Assembly: GCA_002358875.1 (NCBI GenBank)
Contig: DEPS01000041.1
Location: forward strand, 22,756-43,304
Direction: 5' to 3'
Length of the DNA: 20,549 bases
Source of the DNA: Lachnospiraceae bacterium UBA3386
Lineage (GTDB): Bacteria > Bacillota > Clostridia > Lachnospirales > Lachnospiraceae
Position numbers and translations under genes: made by a program. This document shows, piece after piece, positions 1 through 10,697 of the stretch (position 1 is its first letter; each line of letters opens with the position of its first letter). The notes beneath the pieces are model-generated. The model was not told the origin of the DNA. It did no database searches and saw only the letters and a program-made list of their open reading frames with translations.

Positions 1-16
1 GCGGCACCGATTCGAG

Positions 17-43
17 TTTAAAAGTTTTGCCATCGGGCAAAAC
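17..43 (-). terminator. Intrinsic terminator after gltBD
   Basis: Read on the minus strand, an 8-bp perfect stem (GTTTTGCC/GGCAAAAC) with a CGAT loop is followed by TTTTAAA. It begins about 30 nt past the gltD stop codon, so it fits the end of the gltB-gltD transcript. Nothing else is visible in the first 74 bases. Confidence 0.75.
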
Positions 44-74
44 AATTAAACTTACCCCATGATTTTTCTGTCTT

Positions 75-1658
75 TTACTGCTCGCGCAGCAGAGAATATC
101 CCATAAGGTATTCATCCACCTCCCGGGCACAGCCGCGGCCTTCCACGATGTTCCAGACCACCAGGGACTGGCCGCGGTGCATATCACCCGCCGTGAAGAC
201 CTTGGGGACATTTGTCCTGAAATGTTCCGGCCCTTCTTTTGTCTCTACGTTTCCGCGCGGGGTAAGGTCCACACCGAACGCCTTCGCGGTGTATGGCTGG
301 CAGCCGGTAAATCCGGCCGCGATGAGCAGGATATCACAGGGCAGGGTCTGCTCTGTTCCCGGTATCTGTCTGAGCTTTCCGCCCGCGAACTCCACCTGCA
401 CGGTGCAGATCTTTTTCAGGACGCCTTTTTTGACGATCACTTCCTTTATGGTCGTTTTGAATCTCCGAGGATCCTCCCCGAAGCGCGCGACCGCTTCCTC
501 GTGCCCGTAGTCGGTCTTGAGGACCTTCGGCCACTCCGGCCAGGGGTTCTGCGGTGTGCGCGTTTTGGGCGGGGCGGGCATCATTTCCAGGGCCGTCACA
601 CTCCTGCAGCCCTGCCGCAGTACGGTTCCTATGCAGTCATTTCCCGTGTCGCCGCCGCCCACGACCACGACATGCTTTCCCTCGGCGCGCGTGTCGCGTC
701 CGCCGGCCAGCAGCCTTTTCGTGCATTCTGTCAGAAAATCCACGGCAAAAAAGACGCCCCGGATCCCGGTGATGTCCCCGGATGCTTTGGCAGCCGCGTT
801 TTTCTGATGGTCCGCTTTGCCTGCGCTTTCTTTGCCCAGGGCCGGGTCCGCCTCAGCCTGTTTTTCTCTGTTTCCCTCAGCCGTCTCCGTGATCTCTGCG
901 GTCAGGCTCCGTGGATTTTTGGCTCCGCAGGCGAGGACGACGGCGTCATAGGATGCCAGGATATCTTTCGCCTTTTCCCCGTCCACATCCACTCCCGTGC
1001 AGAATTCGACTCCCTCCGCCTCCATGAGCTTTCTGCGGCGCTCGATCACGCTCTTGTCGAGCTTCATGTTCGGGATCCCGTACATGAGCAGGCCCCCGAT
1101 GCGGTCCTCCCTCTCAAAGACCGTGACCTGATGGCCGCGGTGGTTGAGCTGGTCCGCCGCGGCAAGTCCGGAGGGGCCGCTCCCCACCACAGCGACCCTT
1201 TTGCCGCTGCGCAGCTGGGGGATGCGGGGCTGCATCCAGCCTTTCTGAAAAGCGGTCTCGATGATATAGAGCTCGTTGTCATGGATGGTCACCGGATCGT
1301 CATTCATTCCGCAGATGCAGGCCTTTTCGCAGAGCGCCGGGCAGACCCGCCCGGTAAACTCCGGAAAATTGCTGGTCTTTAAAAGACGCGAAAGCGCGTG
1401 GTGCACATGATCCAGATAAACCTGGTCATTCCACTCCGGGATCATATTGTGGAGGGGACATCCCGTCACCATCCCGTTCAGCTTCATGGCGCTCTGGCAC
1501 AGAGGCACGCCGCAGTTCATGCAGCGAGCCCCCTGCCGGCGCCTGTCCTCGCTCTTTAAGGGGAGATGAAATTCCCCGAAATCTCCAAGTCTCTCCAGAG
1601 GCTCCCTGTCTGTATTGTTCTGTCTTTCATATTCCAGAAATCCGGTCGCTTTTCCCAT
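75..1658 (-). CDS. gltD: Glutamate synthase small (beta) subunit, GltD
   Basis: This is the NAD(P)H-oxidising subunit of glutamate synthase. It passes electrons through FAD and Fe-S clusters to GltB. The product is 527 aa. Cysteines at 46, 49, 54, 67 and 106, 110, 114, 116 supply the N-terminal 4Fe-4S ligands. GSGPSG at 159-164 is the first Rossmann FAD motif, VVVVGGGDTGND is the second nucleotide-binding motif, and the C-terminal TAGDMHRGQSLVVW segment is typical of the family. The start chosen is the ATG at 1656-1658, giving MGKATGFLEYER, with GGAAGGG about 8 nt upstream. A GTG nine codons earlier would overlap gltB and has no better site. The gene follows gltB by 19 nt, so they are one operon. 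The usual length is about 490 aa; the excess is an Ala/Lys/Glu-rich insertion at about residues 250-292, between the two nucleotide-binding domains. Confidence 0.95.
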   Translation of the reverse strand: MGKATGFLEYERQNNTDREPLERLGDFGEFHLPLKSEDRRRQGARCMNCGVPLCQSAMKLNGMVTGCPLHNMIPEWNDQVYLDHVHHALSRLLKTSNFPEFTGRVCPALCEKACICGMNDDPVTIHDNELYIIETAFQKGWMQPRIPQLRSGKRVAVVGSGPSGLAAADQLNHRGHQVTVFEREDRIGGLLMYGIPNMKLDKSVIERRRKLMEAEGVEFCTGVDVDGEKAKDILASYDAVVLACGAKNPRSLTAEITETAEGNREKQAEADPALGKESAGKADHQKNAAAKASGDITGIRGVFFAVDFLTECTKRLLAGGRDTRAEGKHVVVVGGGDTGNDCIGTVLRQGCRSVTALEMMPAPPKTRTPQNPWPEWPKVLKTDYGHEEAVARFGEDPRRFKTTIKEVIVKKGVLKKICTVQVEFAGGKLRQIPGTEQTLPCDILLIAAGFTGCQPYTAKAFGVDLTPRGNVETKEGPEHFRTNVPKVFTAGDMHRGQSLVVWNIVEGRGCAREVDEYLMGYSLLREQ

Positions 1659-1677
1659 AATGATCACCCTTCCAAAT

Positions 1678-4600
1678 TCATGCACTTATTTCGCGGAAAG
1701 CCTCCAGCACAGCCTTGTCATAAGGCATGCCCTGTTCCTCGTGGCGGCTGATCGCGGTCAGCATGCGCTGATAGTCTCTGGGGACTATTTTTTTGAAAAA
1801 CGGAATATATGTCTGATAATCCTTCAGGATCTTTGTTCCCAGGGCAGAACCGGTCTCCTTCACATAGTCCTCCAGGATCTCCTGCAGCTCGGCGATGTCG
1901 TATTTCTCCGTAAGCTCCTGAAGGGAAGTCATATCCTTGTTCATCCTGCGGTAGAGGCTGTGGTCCATGTCGAGGACATAGGCGATGCCGCCGCTCATGC
2001 CGGCCGCGAAGTTCTTGCCGGTGCCGCCGAGGATGACGGCGCGGCCGCCGGTCATGTACTCGAGCCCGTGGTCTCCGCAGCCCTCCGCCACGGCCACCGC
2101 ACCGGAATTGCGCACGCAGAAGCGCTCGCCGGCGATGCCGCAGATGTAGGCCCGGCCGCCGGTCGCTCCGTAGAGCGCGACGTTTCCGATGATGATGTTC
2201 TCGTTGGCGGCGAACCTGCTGGCGGGGTCGGGAACGGCGATCAGGGTGCCTCCTGAAAGGCCCTTGCCGAAGCCGTCATTTGCGTCCCCTGTCAGGCGGA
2301 TGGTAAGTCCTTTTGGAATAAACGCCCCGAAGGACTGCCCGCCGCCTCCCGTCGCGCACACAGTAAATGTGTCGTCTTCAAGGGTGTTTCCAAACCTCTT
2401 TGTGATCTCTGATCCAAGGATGGCGCCGAATGCCCGGTCCGTAGAGGAGACCTTTAACGATGTCCTGTATTTTCCGATGGAGACGGACCCCGGGATCTCT
2501 CCCGCGACGCGGTGGTTTGGATCTCCCTTCCCCAGTCCCTCCGCAAACGCCGGAATGAGGACCGCCATATCCGGCGTCTTTTCCAGCTTGAAATCATAGA
2601 GTGTCTTGGCGGCGCCGTAGACGGAGACAGCGCAGGCGCTTTCTTTTGATCCGGTCTCCGCCGCGGAAAGACCTTTTTCCGGACCGGCTGTATTTTTCGC
2701 AGTACCTGCGCCTGCCGCGGAAATCTTCGCTTTCTTCGCTTCGCAGATATTTTCCTCTGCAGAAACCTTATCCACTTCACTGCTTCCTGCAGTCTGCGCC
2801 AGCGGCATCGGCTTCTCGCCCAGGATCTGCCGCATATCCACCTTGAAGGCGCGGTCGGTGATCAGGTTCTCCCGCACGCGCAGGCAGTCCGTCCTGCCGG
2901 CCATCTCCGAAAGGCGGCGGAAACCCAGCCGGGCCATGATCTGCCGAAGCTGCCTGGCGATAAAGAACATGAAGCGTGTGACGTGCTCCGGTTTTCCCTT
3001 AAAGCGCCCGCGCAGCTTTTCATTCTGTGTTGCAATGCCCACCGGGCAGGTATCCTTGGAGCAGACACGCATCATCATGCAGCCCATGCACACTAAAGGA
3101 GCTGTGGCGAAGCCGAATTCCTCCGCTCCCAGAAGCGCCGCGATCGCCACGTCCCGGCCGCTCATGAGCTTGCCGTCGGTCTCGAGCACGACATGGTCGC
3201 GAAGGCCGTTCTCCGTCAGACACCGGTGTGCCTCCGACAGACCGAGCTCCCAGGGAAGTCCCGCGTTGTGGATGGAGCTTCCGGGCGCCGCGCCCGTCCC
3301 TCCGTCATAGCCGGAGATCAGGATCACCTGCGCCCCCGCCTTGGCAACACCCGACGCGATCGTCCCGACTCCCGCCTCCGAGACCAGCTTGACATTGATC
3401 CTGGCGTCCCGGTTGGCATTTTTCAGGTCATAGATCAGCTGCGCCAGGTCTTCGATCGAATAAATATCGTGATGAGGCGGCGGGGAGATCAGGGCGACGC
3501 CGGGCGTGGAGAACCTGGTCCTGGCCACCCAGGGATAGACCTTTTTGCCGGGCAGGTGTCCGCCCTCGCCGGGCTTTGCTCCCTGCGCCATCTTGATCTG
3601 GATCTCCTCCGCGCTGCAAAGATAGGCGCTCGTCACGCCAAAACGCCCTGAGGCCACCTGCTTGATCTTGCTGTTTGCCTCCGTGCCGAAGCGCTCTGCG
3701 GCTTCGCCGCCCTCTCCGGTATTGGACCTGGCCCCTATGGAGTTCATGGCCCGGGCCAGCGTCTCGTGGGCTTCTCCCGACAAAGATCCGTAGCTCATCG
3801 CTCCGGTCTTGAAATGCTTTACGATCTCAGTCTCCGGCTCGACCTCATCCAGAGGGACCGCCTCTTTCTGAGGCACAAATTCCAGAAGCCCGCGAAGAGT
3901 ATGGGGGCTCCCCGCATCATCCACCAGGGCGGTGTACTGCTCAAATTCTTCATAGGAGTCGTCCCGGACCGCCCGCTGCAGCCTTATGATGGTCTCCGGG
4001 CTGTACATGTGGCTTTCTTTGTCCTTTCCGCTCCTTAAATAGTGGAATCCCACAGAATCCAGCGTTTCATCAATGCCCAGTCCAAGCGGGTCAAAGGCAT
4101 GGTCATGGCGGAAGGTCACGCCCTCCTCGATCTCCCGGATCCCGATACCGCCCACGCGGCTCACTGTCCCGGTAAAGTATTTGTCGATCACTTCCTCTCC
4201 CAGACCGATCGCCTCGAAGATACGCGCAGACTGGTAGGACTGGATGGTCGATATCCCCATCTTTGCCGCGATCTTTACGACGCCGCCCATAAGCGCGGCA
4301 TTGTAATCCTCGACCGCCGTGTGGTAATCCTTGTCCAGGATGCCCAGATCGATCATTTCCCCTATGCACTCGTGCGCCAGATAAGGATGTACCGCCCGCG
4401 CGCCAAAGCCCAGAAGCGTCGCGATCTGGTGGACGTCCCGGGGTTCGCCGCTCTCCAGGATCAGGGAGACCGCCGTGCGCTTTTTCGTGCGCACCAGATG
4501 CTGTTCCACGCTGGAGACCGCGAGCAGTGAGGGGATCGGCATATGGTTCTCATCCACACCCCGGTCGGACAGGATGATGATATTTTTTCCGGCTGCCGCC

Positions 4601-6525
4601 GCCCGGTCCACTGTGATATTGAGCTGGTCCAGCGCGCGCGCCAGCGAAGTATTTTTATAAAAGAGAAGGGACACCACCTGGCTGCGGAAGCCCGGCTGGT
4701 CCAGATTTTTGATCTTCAGAAGGTCCACGCCCGTCAGGATGGGCTGGTTGACCTCCAGCACGGTGCAGTTGCTGCTCTTCGTCTGCAGAAGGTCGCCGTC
4801 GGAGCCGATATAGACCGTGGTATCCGTGATGATCTTTTCCCTGAGCGAGTCGATGGGCGGATTTGTCACCTGGGCAAAGAGCTGCTTGAAATAGTTGAAC
4901 AGCAGCTGGTGCGCCCTGGACAGGACCGCCAGCGGGGCATCGTGCCCCATCGACATGGTGGGCTCCACGCCGTTTTCCGCCATCGGAAGGATCTGGTCCT
5001 TCACGTCCTCATAGGTGTAGCCAAAGACCCGGTAGAGCCGGTCGCGCATCTGCTGGGTGTGGACCGGGATCCTGCGGTTGGGGATCTCCAACTCATTCAG
5101 ATGGAGAAGGTTCCTGTCCAGCCACTCCCCATAGGGGTATCTCCCGGCGTAGAAGGACTTGCACTCCTCATCGGAAATGATCCTGCCTTCTTTTGTATCC
5201 ACAAGAAGTATCCTGCCGGGCTCCAGCCTCGCCTTTTTCACGATGTGCTCCGGCGGGATCTCCAGAACCCCGACCTCGGAGGACAGAATCAGACGATTGT
5301 CGTCCGTGATGTAATAGCGGGAAGGACGCAGGCCGTTCCTGTCCAGTGTCGCCCCCAGCACTTCACCGTCTGTAAAAAGGATGGCGGCGGGCCCGTCCCA
5401 GGGCTCCATCATCGTCGCGTAATAGTGGTAAAAATCCTTTTTCTCCTCGCTCATGAAGGTGTTGTGCTTCCAGGGCTCCGGAATGATGGCCATCATGGCA
5501 AGGGGAAGGGGGATCCCGTTCATGTAGAGAAATTCCAGTGTATTGTCCAGCATGGCGGAGTCCGACCCGCTCACGTCCACCACGGGGAAGATCTTGTCAA
5601 TATCCTCTGCCATCACGGTGCTGGTCATGGTCTCTTCGCGGGCCAGCATCCTGTCGATGTTGCCCCGGATCGTATTGATCTCGCCGTTGTGGGCGATCAT
5701 GCGGTAGGGATGAGCCCTGTGCCAGGACGGAGTCGTATTGGTGGAAAAGCGCGAGTGCACAATGGCGACCGCCGACTCATAGTCCGGCGACTGCAGATCG
5801 TCATAAAAACGCCTCAGCTGACCCACCAGGAACATGCCCTTGTACACGATGGTGCGGGAGGACAGCGAGCAGATATAAGTATCCTCCGAGGACTGCTCAA
5901 ACTCGCGCCGCACCACATACAGCCTGCGGTCGAAGCTGATCCCCCGCTCCACGTCCCGGGGACGCCCGATGAAGCACTGGCAGATATAGGGCATGCACTC
6001 CAGCGCCGGCCTGCCGAGAATCTTCTCCTGAACAGGCACCCTGCGCCATCCCAGGACCTCCATGCCCTCCTTCTTCGTGATGACCTCGAACATGCGCATG
6101 GCAAAGGTCCGCTTCAGCGTATCCTGCGGGAAAAAGAACATGCCGATCCCGTAGTCCCCCTCCCGGGCGCAGGCGCCGCCCGCTGCGGTCTTTCCGCCTT
6201 CACTGCCTGGCGTCCTCATGATGATCCCCGCTTCCGCGGAAGCATCCTGAATACTGCCTTTCCGCCCGGGTTCACAATCGGAGGCACTGCCGGGCGCGGG
6301 AAGAAAGATCCCCGCTTCCGCTGCAGCCTTCACAAAAAAGCGGTGCGAGATCTGCGTGAGGATCCCCACGCCGTCGCCCACCTTTCCCGTCGCGTCCTTG
6401 CCGGCGCGGTGCTCCAGCTTCTCGACGATGTGCAGAGCGTCATCCAGCACCTTGTGATCGCGCCGCCCGTCAATATTTACGATACTGCCGATGCCGCAGG
6501 CATCATGTTCCATCTGAGGGTACAT
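1678..6525 (-). CDS. gltB: Glutamate synthase large (alpha) subunit, GltB
   Basis: GltB makes two glutamates from glutamine and 2-oxoglutarate. The order is an N-terminal class II glutaminase, a central domain, an FMN-binding TIM barrel with a 3Fe-4S cluster, and a C-terminal GXGXG beta-helix. The product is 1615 aa. Starting at the ATG at 6523-6525 (MYPQMEHDAC), the glutaminase nucleophile is Cys10, exposed after removal of a nine-residue propeptide. The cluster motif C-x5-C-x4-C is Cys1149, Cys1155 and Cys1160. The Shine-Dalgarno GTGGAGG lies just upstream of this ATG; a GTG five codons earlier falls inside that site and is rejected. Two insertions lengthen the protein: about residues 66-121, with a partial duplication, and about 1241-1299, a low-complexity Ala/Lys/Glu linker. 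The attenuator-like hairpin at 6542-6596 ends directly before the Shine-Dalgarno. Confidence 0.97.
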   Translation of the reverse strand: MYPQMEHDACGIGSIVNIDGRRDHKVLDDALHIVEKLEHRAGKDATGKVGDGVGILTQISHRFFVKAAAEAGIFLPAPGSASDCEPGRKGSIQDASAEAGIIMRTPGSEGGKTAAGGACAREGDYGIGMFFFPQDTLKRTFAMRMFEVITKKEGMEVLGWRRVPVQEKILGRPALECMPYICQCFIGRPRDVERGISFDRRLYVVRREFEQSSEDTYICSLSSRTIVYKGMFLVGQLRRFYDDLQSPDYESAVAIVHSRFSTNTTPSWHRAHPYRMIAHNGEINTIRGNIDRMLAREETMTSTVMAEDIDKIFPVVDVSGSDSAMLDNTLEFLYMNGIPLPLAMMAIIPEPWKHNTFMSEEKKDFYHYYATMMEPWDGPAAILFTDGEVLGATLDRNGLRPSRYYITDDNRLILSSEVGVLEIPPEHIVKKARLEPGRILLVDTKEGRIISDEECKSFYAGRYPYGEWLDRNLLHLNELEIPNRRIPVHTQQMRDRLYRVFGYTYEDVKDQILPMAENGVEPTMSMGHDAPLAVLSRAHQLLFNYFKQLFAQVTNPPIDSLREKIITDTTVYIGSDGDLLQTKSSNCTVLEVNQPILTGVDLLKIKNLDQPGFRSQVVSLLFYKNTSLARALDQLNITVDRAAAAGKNIIILSDRGVDENHMPIPSLLAVSSVEQHLVRTKKRTAVSLILESGEPRDVHQIATLLGFGARAVHPYLAHECIGEMIDLGILDKDYHTAVEDYNAALMGGVVKIAAKMGISTIQSYQSARIFEAIGLGEEVIDKYFTGTVSRVGGIGIREIEEGVTFRHDHAFDPLGLGIDETLDSVGFHYLRSGKDKESHMYSPETIIRLQRAVRDDSYEEFEQYTALVDDAGSPHTLRGLLEFVPQKEAVPLDEVEPETEIVKHFKTGAMSYGSLSGEAHETLARAMNSIGARSNTGEGGEAAERFGTEANSKIKQVASGRFGVTSAYLCSAEEIQIKMAQGAKPGEGGHLPGKKVYPWVARTRFSTPGVALISPPPHHDIYSIEDLAQLIYDLKNANRDARINVKLVSEAGVGTIASGVAKAGAQVILISGYDGGTGAAPGSSIHNAGLPWELGLSEAHRCLTENGLRDHVVLETDGKLMSGRDVAIAALLGAEEFGFATAPLVCMGCMMMRVCSKDTCPVGIATQNEKLRGRFKGKPEHVTRFMFFIARQLRQIMARLGFRRLSEMAGRTDCLRVRENLITDRAFKVDMRQILGEKPMPLAQTAGSSEVDKVSAEENICEAKKAKISAAGAGTAKNTAGPEKGLSAAETGSKESACAVSVYGAAKTLYDFKLEKTPDMAVLIPAFAEGLGKGDPNHRVAGEIPGSVSIGKYRTSLKVSSTDRAFGAILGSEITKRFGNTLEDDTFTVCATGGGGQSFGAFIPKGLTIRLTGDANDGFGKGLSGGTLIAVPDPASRFAANENIIIGNVALYGATGGRAYICGIAGERFCVRNSGAVAVAEGCGDHGLEYMTGGRAVILGGTGKNFAAGMSGGIAYVLDMDHSLYRRMNKDMTSLQELTEKYDIAELQEILEDYVKETGSALGTKILKDYQTYIPFFKKIVPRDYQRMLTAISRHEEQGMPYDKAVLEAFREISA

Positions 6526-6541
6526 AGTTTTGGCCTCCACG

Positions 6542-6596
6542 AAAAAAAGCGCCTGAAAAACGAACCGATGTCCGGTCCATTTTCAAGCGCCTTTGC
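6542..6596 (-). promoter_or_regulatory. gltB leader hairpin, attenuator-like (GCAAAGGCGC family)
   Basis: In transcript sense the element begins GCAAAGGCGCTTGAAAA, has an inner ACCG/CGGT stem, and closes with TTTTTCAGGCGC followed by seven U. The U tract abuts the gltB Shine-Dalgarno, so termination here would prevent expression. Nearly the same outer sequence precedes glnA and purF, and a variant precedes amt. The gltB copy lies about 75 nt below the -10 box, farther than the others. I see the hairpin and the conservation; the regulatory role is inferred. Confidence 0.7.
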
Positions 6597-6670
6597 TTTT
6601 CATTCTCTATTTGGGAACTGTTACCCGGGTCCGCCGCTTTCCTTCCGGCTTTCCCGACTGTTCACAGCTT

Positions 6671-6698
6671 ATTATACTCAAAAGAAGGTAATTGTCAA
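6671..6698 (-). promoter_or_regulatory. gltB promoter
   Basis: The -35 box TTGACA (6693-6698) and -10 box TATAAT (6671-6676) are separated by 16 bp, both perfect sigma-A consensus. Transcription would start near 6664, giving a leader of about 140 nt. Confidence 0.85.
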
Positions 6699-6704
6699 CA
6701 ACTA

Positions 6705-6721
6705 TTGTATACAATTATACA
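6705..6721 (-). promoter_or_regulatory. 17-bp operator upstream of gltB promoter
   Basis: On the minus strand the site reads TGTATAATTGTATACAA. It contains the perfect palindrome TTGTATACAA (6705-6714) plus an upstream TGTATA repeat in 8-bp register. The palindrome ends 6 bp from the -35 box and is centred near -46. The same 17-mer, with two variable positions, occurs at glnA and amt. Confidence 0.7.
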
Positions 6722-6791
6722 GCTTGTGCATGCAATGTGGAAAGCCTTCCTCCGCCTGCTTCCCAGGAGAAAAGCGACATGGTTCAACTCG

Positions 6792-6907
6792 GGTTTTTGC
6801 GCTGAGAAACGCACAAAAACACCTCGTGTTTCGCGGCTGTCTGGACTGTAACGTGACATGCCCTATCCCTCGAGTTTCGCGACTGTCTGAACGTGACATG
6901 TCCTATC
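6792..6907. repeat. Imperfect direct repeats and a hairpin after the ATPase gene
   Basis: Two copies of a 39-45 bp unit (CTCGWGTTTCGCGRCTGTCTG, then ACGTGACATGYCCTATC) lie at 6823-6867 and 6869-6907. They differ by a short indel and a few substitutions. The second copy covers the ATPase stop codon. A bulged GTTTTTG/CAAAAAC hairpin lies beside them at 6792-6822 without a clear U tract. Together with the gltB leader and promoter, this accounts for the gap from 6526 to 6902. Confidence 0.6.
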
Positions 6908-8003
6908 TGCTGTATCTTCCGCTTTGAAGATAGTCCGCCAGATAAGGCACGGCAAAAACCAGCTCTCCTGTTCGGGGAGACTCAATGATCCCCGCATCCA
7001 TCAGACGCGCGCGGTAGGGCTGCAGGAAGGAATTCTTTTTTCCAAGCCGCTTACCGACTTCCGAAATCCTGCTGATACCATCGTCCTTTGACATTGCCAT
7101 CAGGAATGACAGATCATTGTCTGAAAGAGGCTTCAGGACAGGCGCAAACACATTTTCCTCCATGTCCTGTCTTGCCTGCTCCCCGGAAATAGAAAGGATC
7201 TCGCCCGTGATCTCTTTTGACTCCCTTACGTTTCTTTCCAGGTAGTATCCGATCAGCTGCATGAGATAAGGAAAGCCCCGGGTTTCCTCAGCAGCCTTTC
7301 GGCACAGTTCTTCCGTACATGATATACCCAGCTTTGAAAACGCCTGCATGTAATAGTTCCGGATCTCAATGATCGGAATCGGCCCCAAAGGATACTTCAT
7401 AGCCCGGTTCAGGAAAGTCAGGACATCATCATTCAAAATTGAAGAGATTGCATGAGGAAGTCCCGCCATGACAAGCGCGACATTTTTTTCCTCCCCGATC
7501 AGATGCTGATAGCAGATCGCAAGCTGGCGCATCTCTGCAGAAGTCTTTGCCTCGTCCACAAGAATCAGGATCCCCTTACCGACTTTTGCAAGCCTGTCAC
7601 ATAGAAGCGTCAGTTTTGTGCGGAATCCGTACTGCTTTTGTGTCTGCTCGGAAAAAGACAGCCCGAAGCTGAATCCCAGAATCCCCGCCTCAAAGCCCTG
7701 CACATGCCGCTCCTCCTTCGGTATGAAGCGCGCCCCGTTCATTTGGATCGTCTCCAGAATATCCTCTGTCATATGCTCATAAGCAGTGACCCTCGCCACG
7801 ACATAGTCCTCCCTGGCCGCCCTCTCTGCAAGCTCCAGAAGAAGCGCTGTCTTGCCGATCCCCCTCTGCCCGACAATGATCGAACAGCGGCTGCGCGAAC
7901 CAATCGGCTCCCGCAGTCCTTCCATAAAACTCTCAATAATCTGATCCCTCCCGACAAGTTGTGCCGGGCGGCTTCCGAAGGTCGGATGAAAAAACGGACG
8001 CAT
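6903..8003 (-). CDS. AAA/STAND-like ATPase with C-terminal winged helix, function unknown
   Basis: The product is about 366 aa. Walker A GQRGIGKT is at residues 45-52, and the Walker B strand ILILVDEA is near residue 145. The N-terminal LVGRDQII box and the C-terminal winged-helix-like region (residues ~290-360) resemble the archaeal-type/ORC-like AAA ATPases common in Clostridia. No transmembrane segment or signal peptide is visible. The start is uncertain. The ATG at 8001-8003 is given. A TTG at 8007-8009 lies 7 nt from the best Shine-Dalgarno (AAGGAA) and may be the true start, adding two residues. The gene stands alone between gltB and glnA and is flanked on both sides by repeat-rich DNA. 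That suggests separate acquisition and no direct role in nitrogen metabolism. Substrate and partner are unknown. Confidence 0.8.
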   Translation of the reverse strand: MRPFFHPTFGSRPAQLVGRDQIIESFMEGLREPIGSRSRCSIIVGQRGIGKTALLLELAERAAREDYVVARVTAYEHMTEDILETIQMNGARFIPKEERHVQGFEAGILGFSFGLSFSEQTQKQYGFRTKLTLLCDRLAKVGKGILILVDEAKTSAEMRQLAICYQHLIGEEKNVALVMAGLPHAISSILNDDVLTFLNRAMKYPLGPIPIIEIRNYYMQAFSKLGISCTEELCRKAAEETRGFPYLMQLIGYYLERNVRESKEITGEILSISGEQARQDMEENVFAPVLKPLSDNDLSFLMAMSKDDGISRISEVGKRLGKKNSFLQPYRARLMDAGIIESPRTGELVFAVPYLADYLQSGRYSR

Positions 8004-8009
8004 TCGCAA

Positions 8010-8200
8010 ACACCATTTCCTTTTACATACTGTTACATACTGAAGTTTTTATCTTCTTTTATCATCATTATTTTCTTTTATCATTATTATTATCTTTTAT
8101 CATCCTTATCCTGTTTTATCATAATTATCATCAAATATCAATCTCCTTGTAATGCGATTGATCATGCAAATCCTGGCAATGCGGTCGATCATGCAAAGCA
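8010..8200. repeat. AT-rich repeat cluster upstream of the ATPase gene
   Basis: Three repeat types lie here. TTACATACTG is exactly duplicated in tandem at 8023-8042, just upstream of the ATPase Shine-Dalgarno. From about 8050 to 8145 a degenerate unit resembling CTTTTATCATNATTAT recurs about five times. AATGCGRTYGATCATGCAAA occurs twice, at 8151-8170 and 8178-8197. On the minus strand an AAGGAG precedes an ATG-initiated ORF of about 13 codons inside the repeats, which I do not call a gene. No convincing ATPase promoter is visible. The remaining 8201-8344 holds the glnA terminator. Confidence 0.65.
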
Positions 8201-8248
8201 ATTCCCATCCTATGTCAGTCGAAATATTCCCTCCGTCGGCCCGTCCAT

Positions 8249-8284
8249 AAAAACAGCCCCGCCCCGGTCAGTGGGGCGGAGCTG
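8249..8284 (-). terminator. Intrinsic terminator of glnA
   Basis: In glnA sense, a 12-bp GC-rich stem (CAGCTCCGCCCC with GGGGCGGGGCTG, one G-U pair) and a 7-nt loop are followed by TTTTTAT. It lies about 60 nt past the glnA stop codon and is a textbook rho-independent terminator. Confidence 0.9.
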
Positions 8285-8344
8285 CTTGTTCATCCGGCTG
8301 CTCGAGCTTTATTATGTGTTTTTCCGGTCAGCAGGCTCTTCTGC

Positions 8345-10462
<2,118 letters not shown>

Positions 10463-10530
10463 ATTTCTCCTTTCAACTCATGCGCAGTATATTTGCGCAC
10501 ATAGTGCGTACAGCGCATTGTTATTAAACG

Positions 10531-10583
10531 AAAAGAAGGCGCCTGAAGAGATTTTCAGTGGATCTCTCTTCAAGCGCCTTTGC
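10531..10583 (-). promoter_or_regulatory. glnA leader hairpin, attenuator-like (GCAAAGGCGC family)
   Basis: In transcript sense GCAAAGGCGCTTGAAGAGA pairs with TCTCTTCAGGCGCC, followed by TTCTTTTCG. It starts about 22 nt below the -10 box, so it forms near the 5' end of the mRNA. The outer sequence GCAAAGGCGCTTGAA is identical to that of gltB. Confidence 0.72.
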
Positions 10584-10604
10584 TTTTTCTTTATGATACG
10601 CCCT

Positions 10605-10632
10605 ATTATACACACGGGGAGACCTTTGTCAA
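10605..10632 (-). promoter_or_regulatory. glnA promoter
   Basis: A perfect -35 TTGACA (10627-10632) and -10 TATAAT (10605-10610) with 16-bp spacing predict a start near 10598 and a leader of about 135 nt. Confidence 0.88.
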
Positions 10633-10639
10633 GCCTTTT

Positions 10640-10656
10640 TTGTATACAATAATACA
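10640..10656 (-). promoter_or_regulatory. 17-bp operator upstream of glnA promoter
   Basis: On the minus strand the site reads TGTATTATTGTATACAA. Its TTGTATACAA palindrome ends 7 bp from the -35 box, in the same position as at gltB (6 bp) and amt (5 bp). Confidence 0.7.
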
Positions 10657-10697
10657 TGAATATTTACGGCCATTTTCTGAATATTCACTTATTTGAG

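Noticed and set aside
177..1382. A 401-codon plus-strand open frame opposite gltD
   Set aside because: It is a shadow of GltD with no recognisable motif and no ribosome binding site.
6526..6540. GTG start for gltB five codons upstream
   Set aside because: The GTG is part of the GTGGAGG Shine-Dalgarno for the ATG at 6523-6525.
4543..6927. A 794-codon plus-strand open frame opposite gltB
   Set aside because: It is antisense to the well-supported GltB frame. Its length follows from GC-rich codon bias, and its peptide (His/Arg/Gln-rich) shows no domain.
8050..8200. CRISPR array
   Set aside because: The units are degenerate, short and irregularly spaced, with no unique spacers and no cas genes in the window.
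10531..10583. Known glutamine riboswitch or ANTAR two-hairpin substrate for the leader family
   Set aside because: The elements are single hairpins of about 50 nt, too small for the cyanobacterial glutamine aptamers. At glnA, purF and amt there is no room for a first ANTAR hairpin between the transcription start and this stem. The apical loops also do not share the expected hexaloop.
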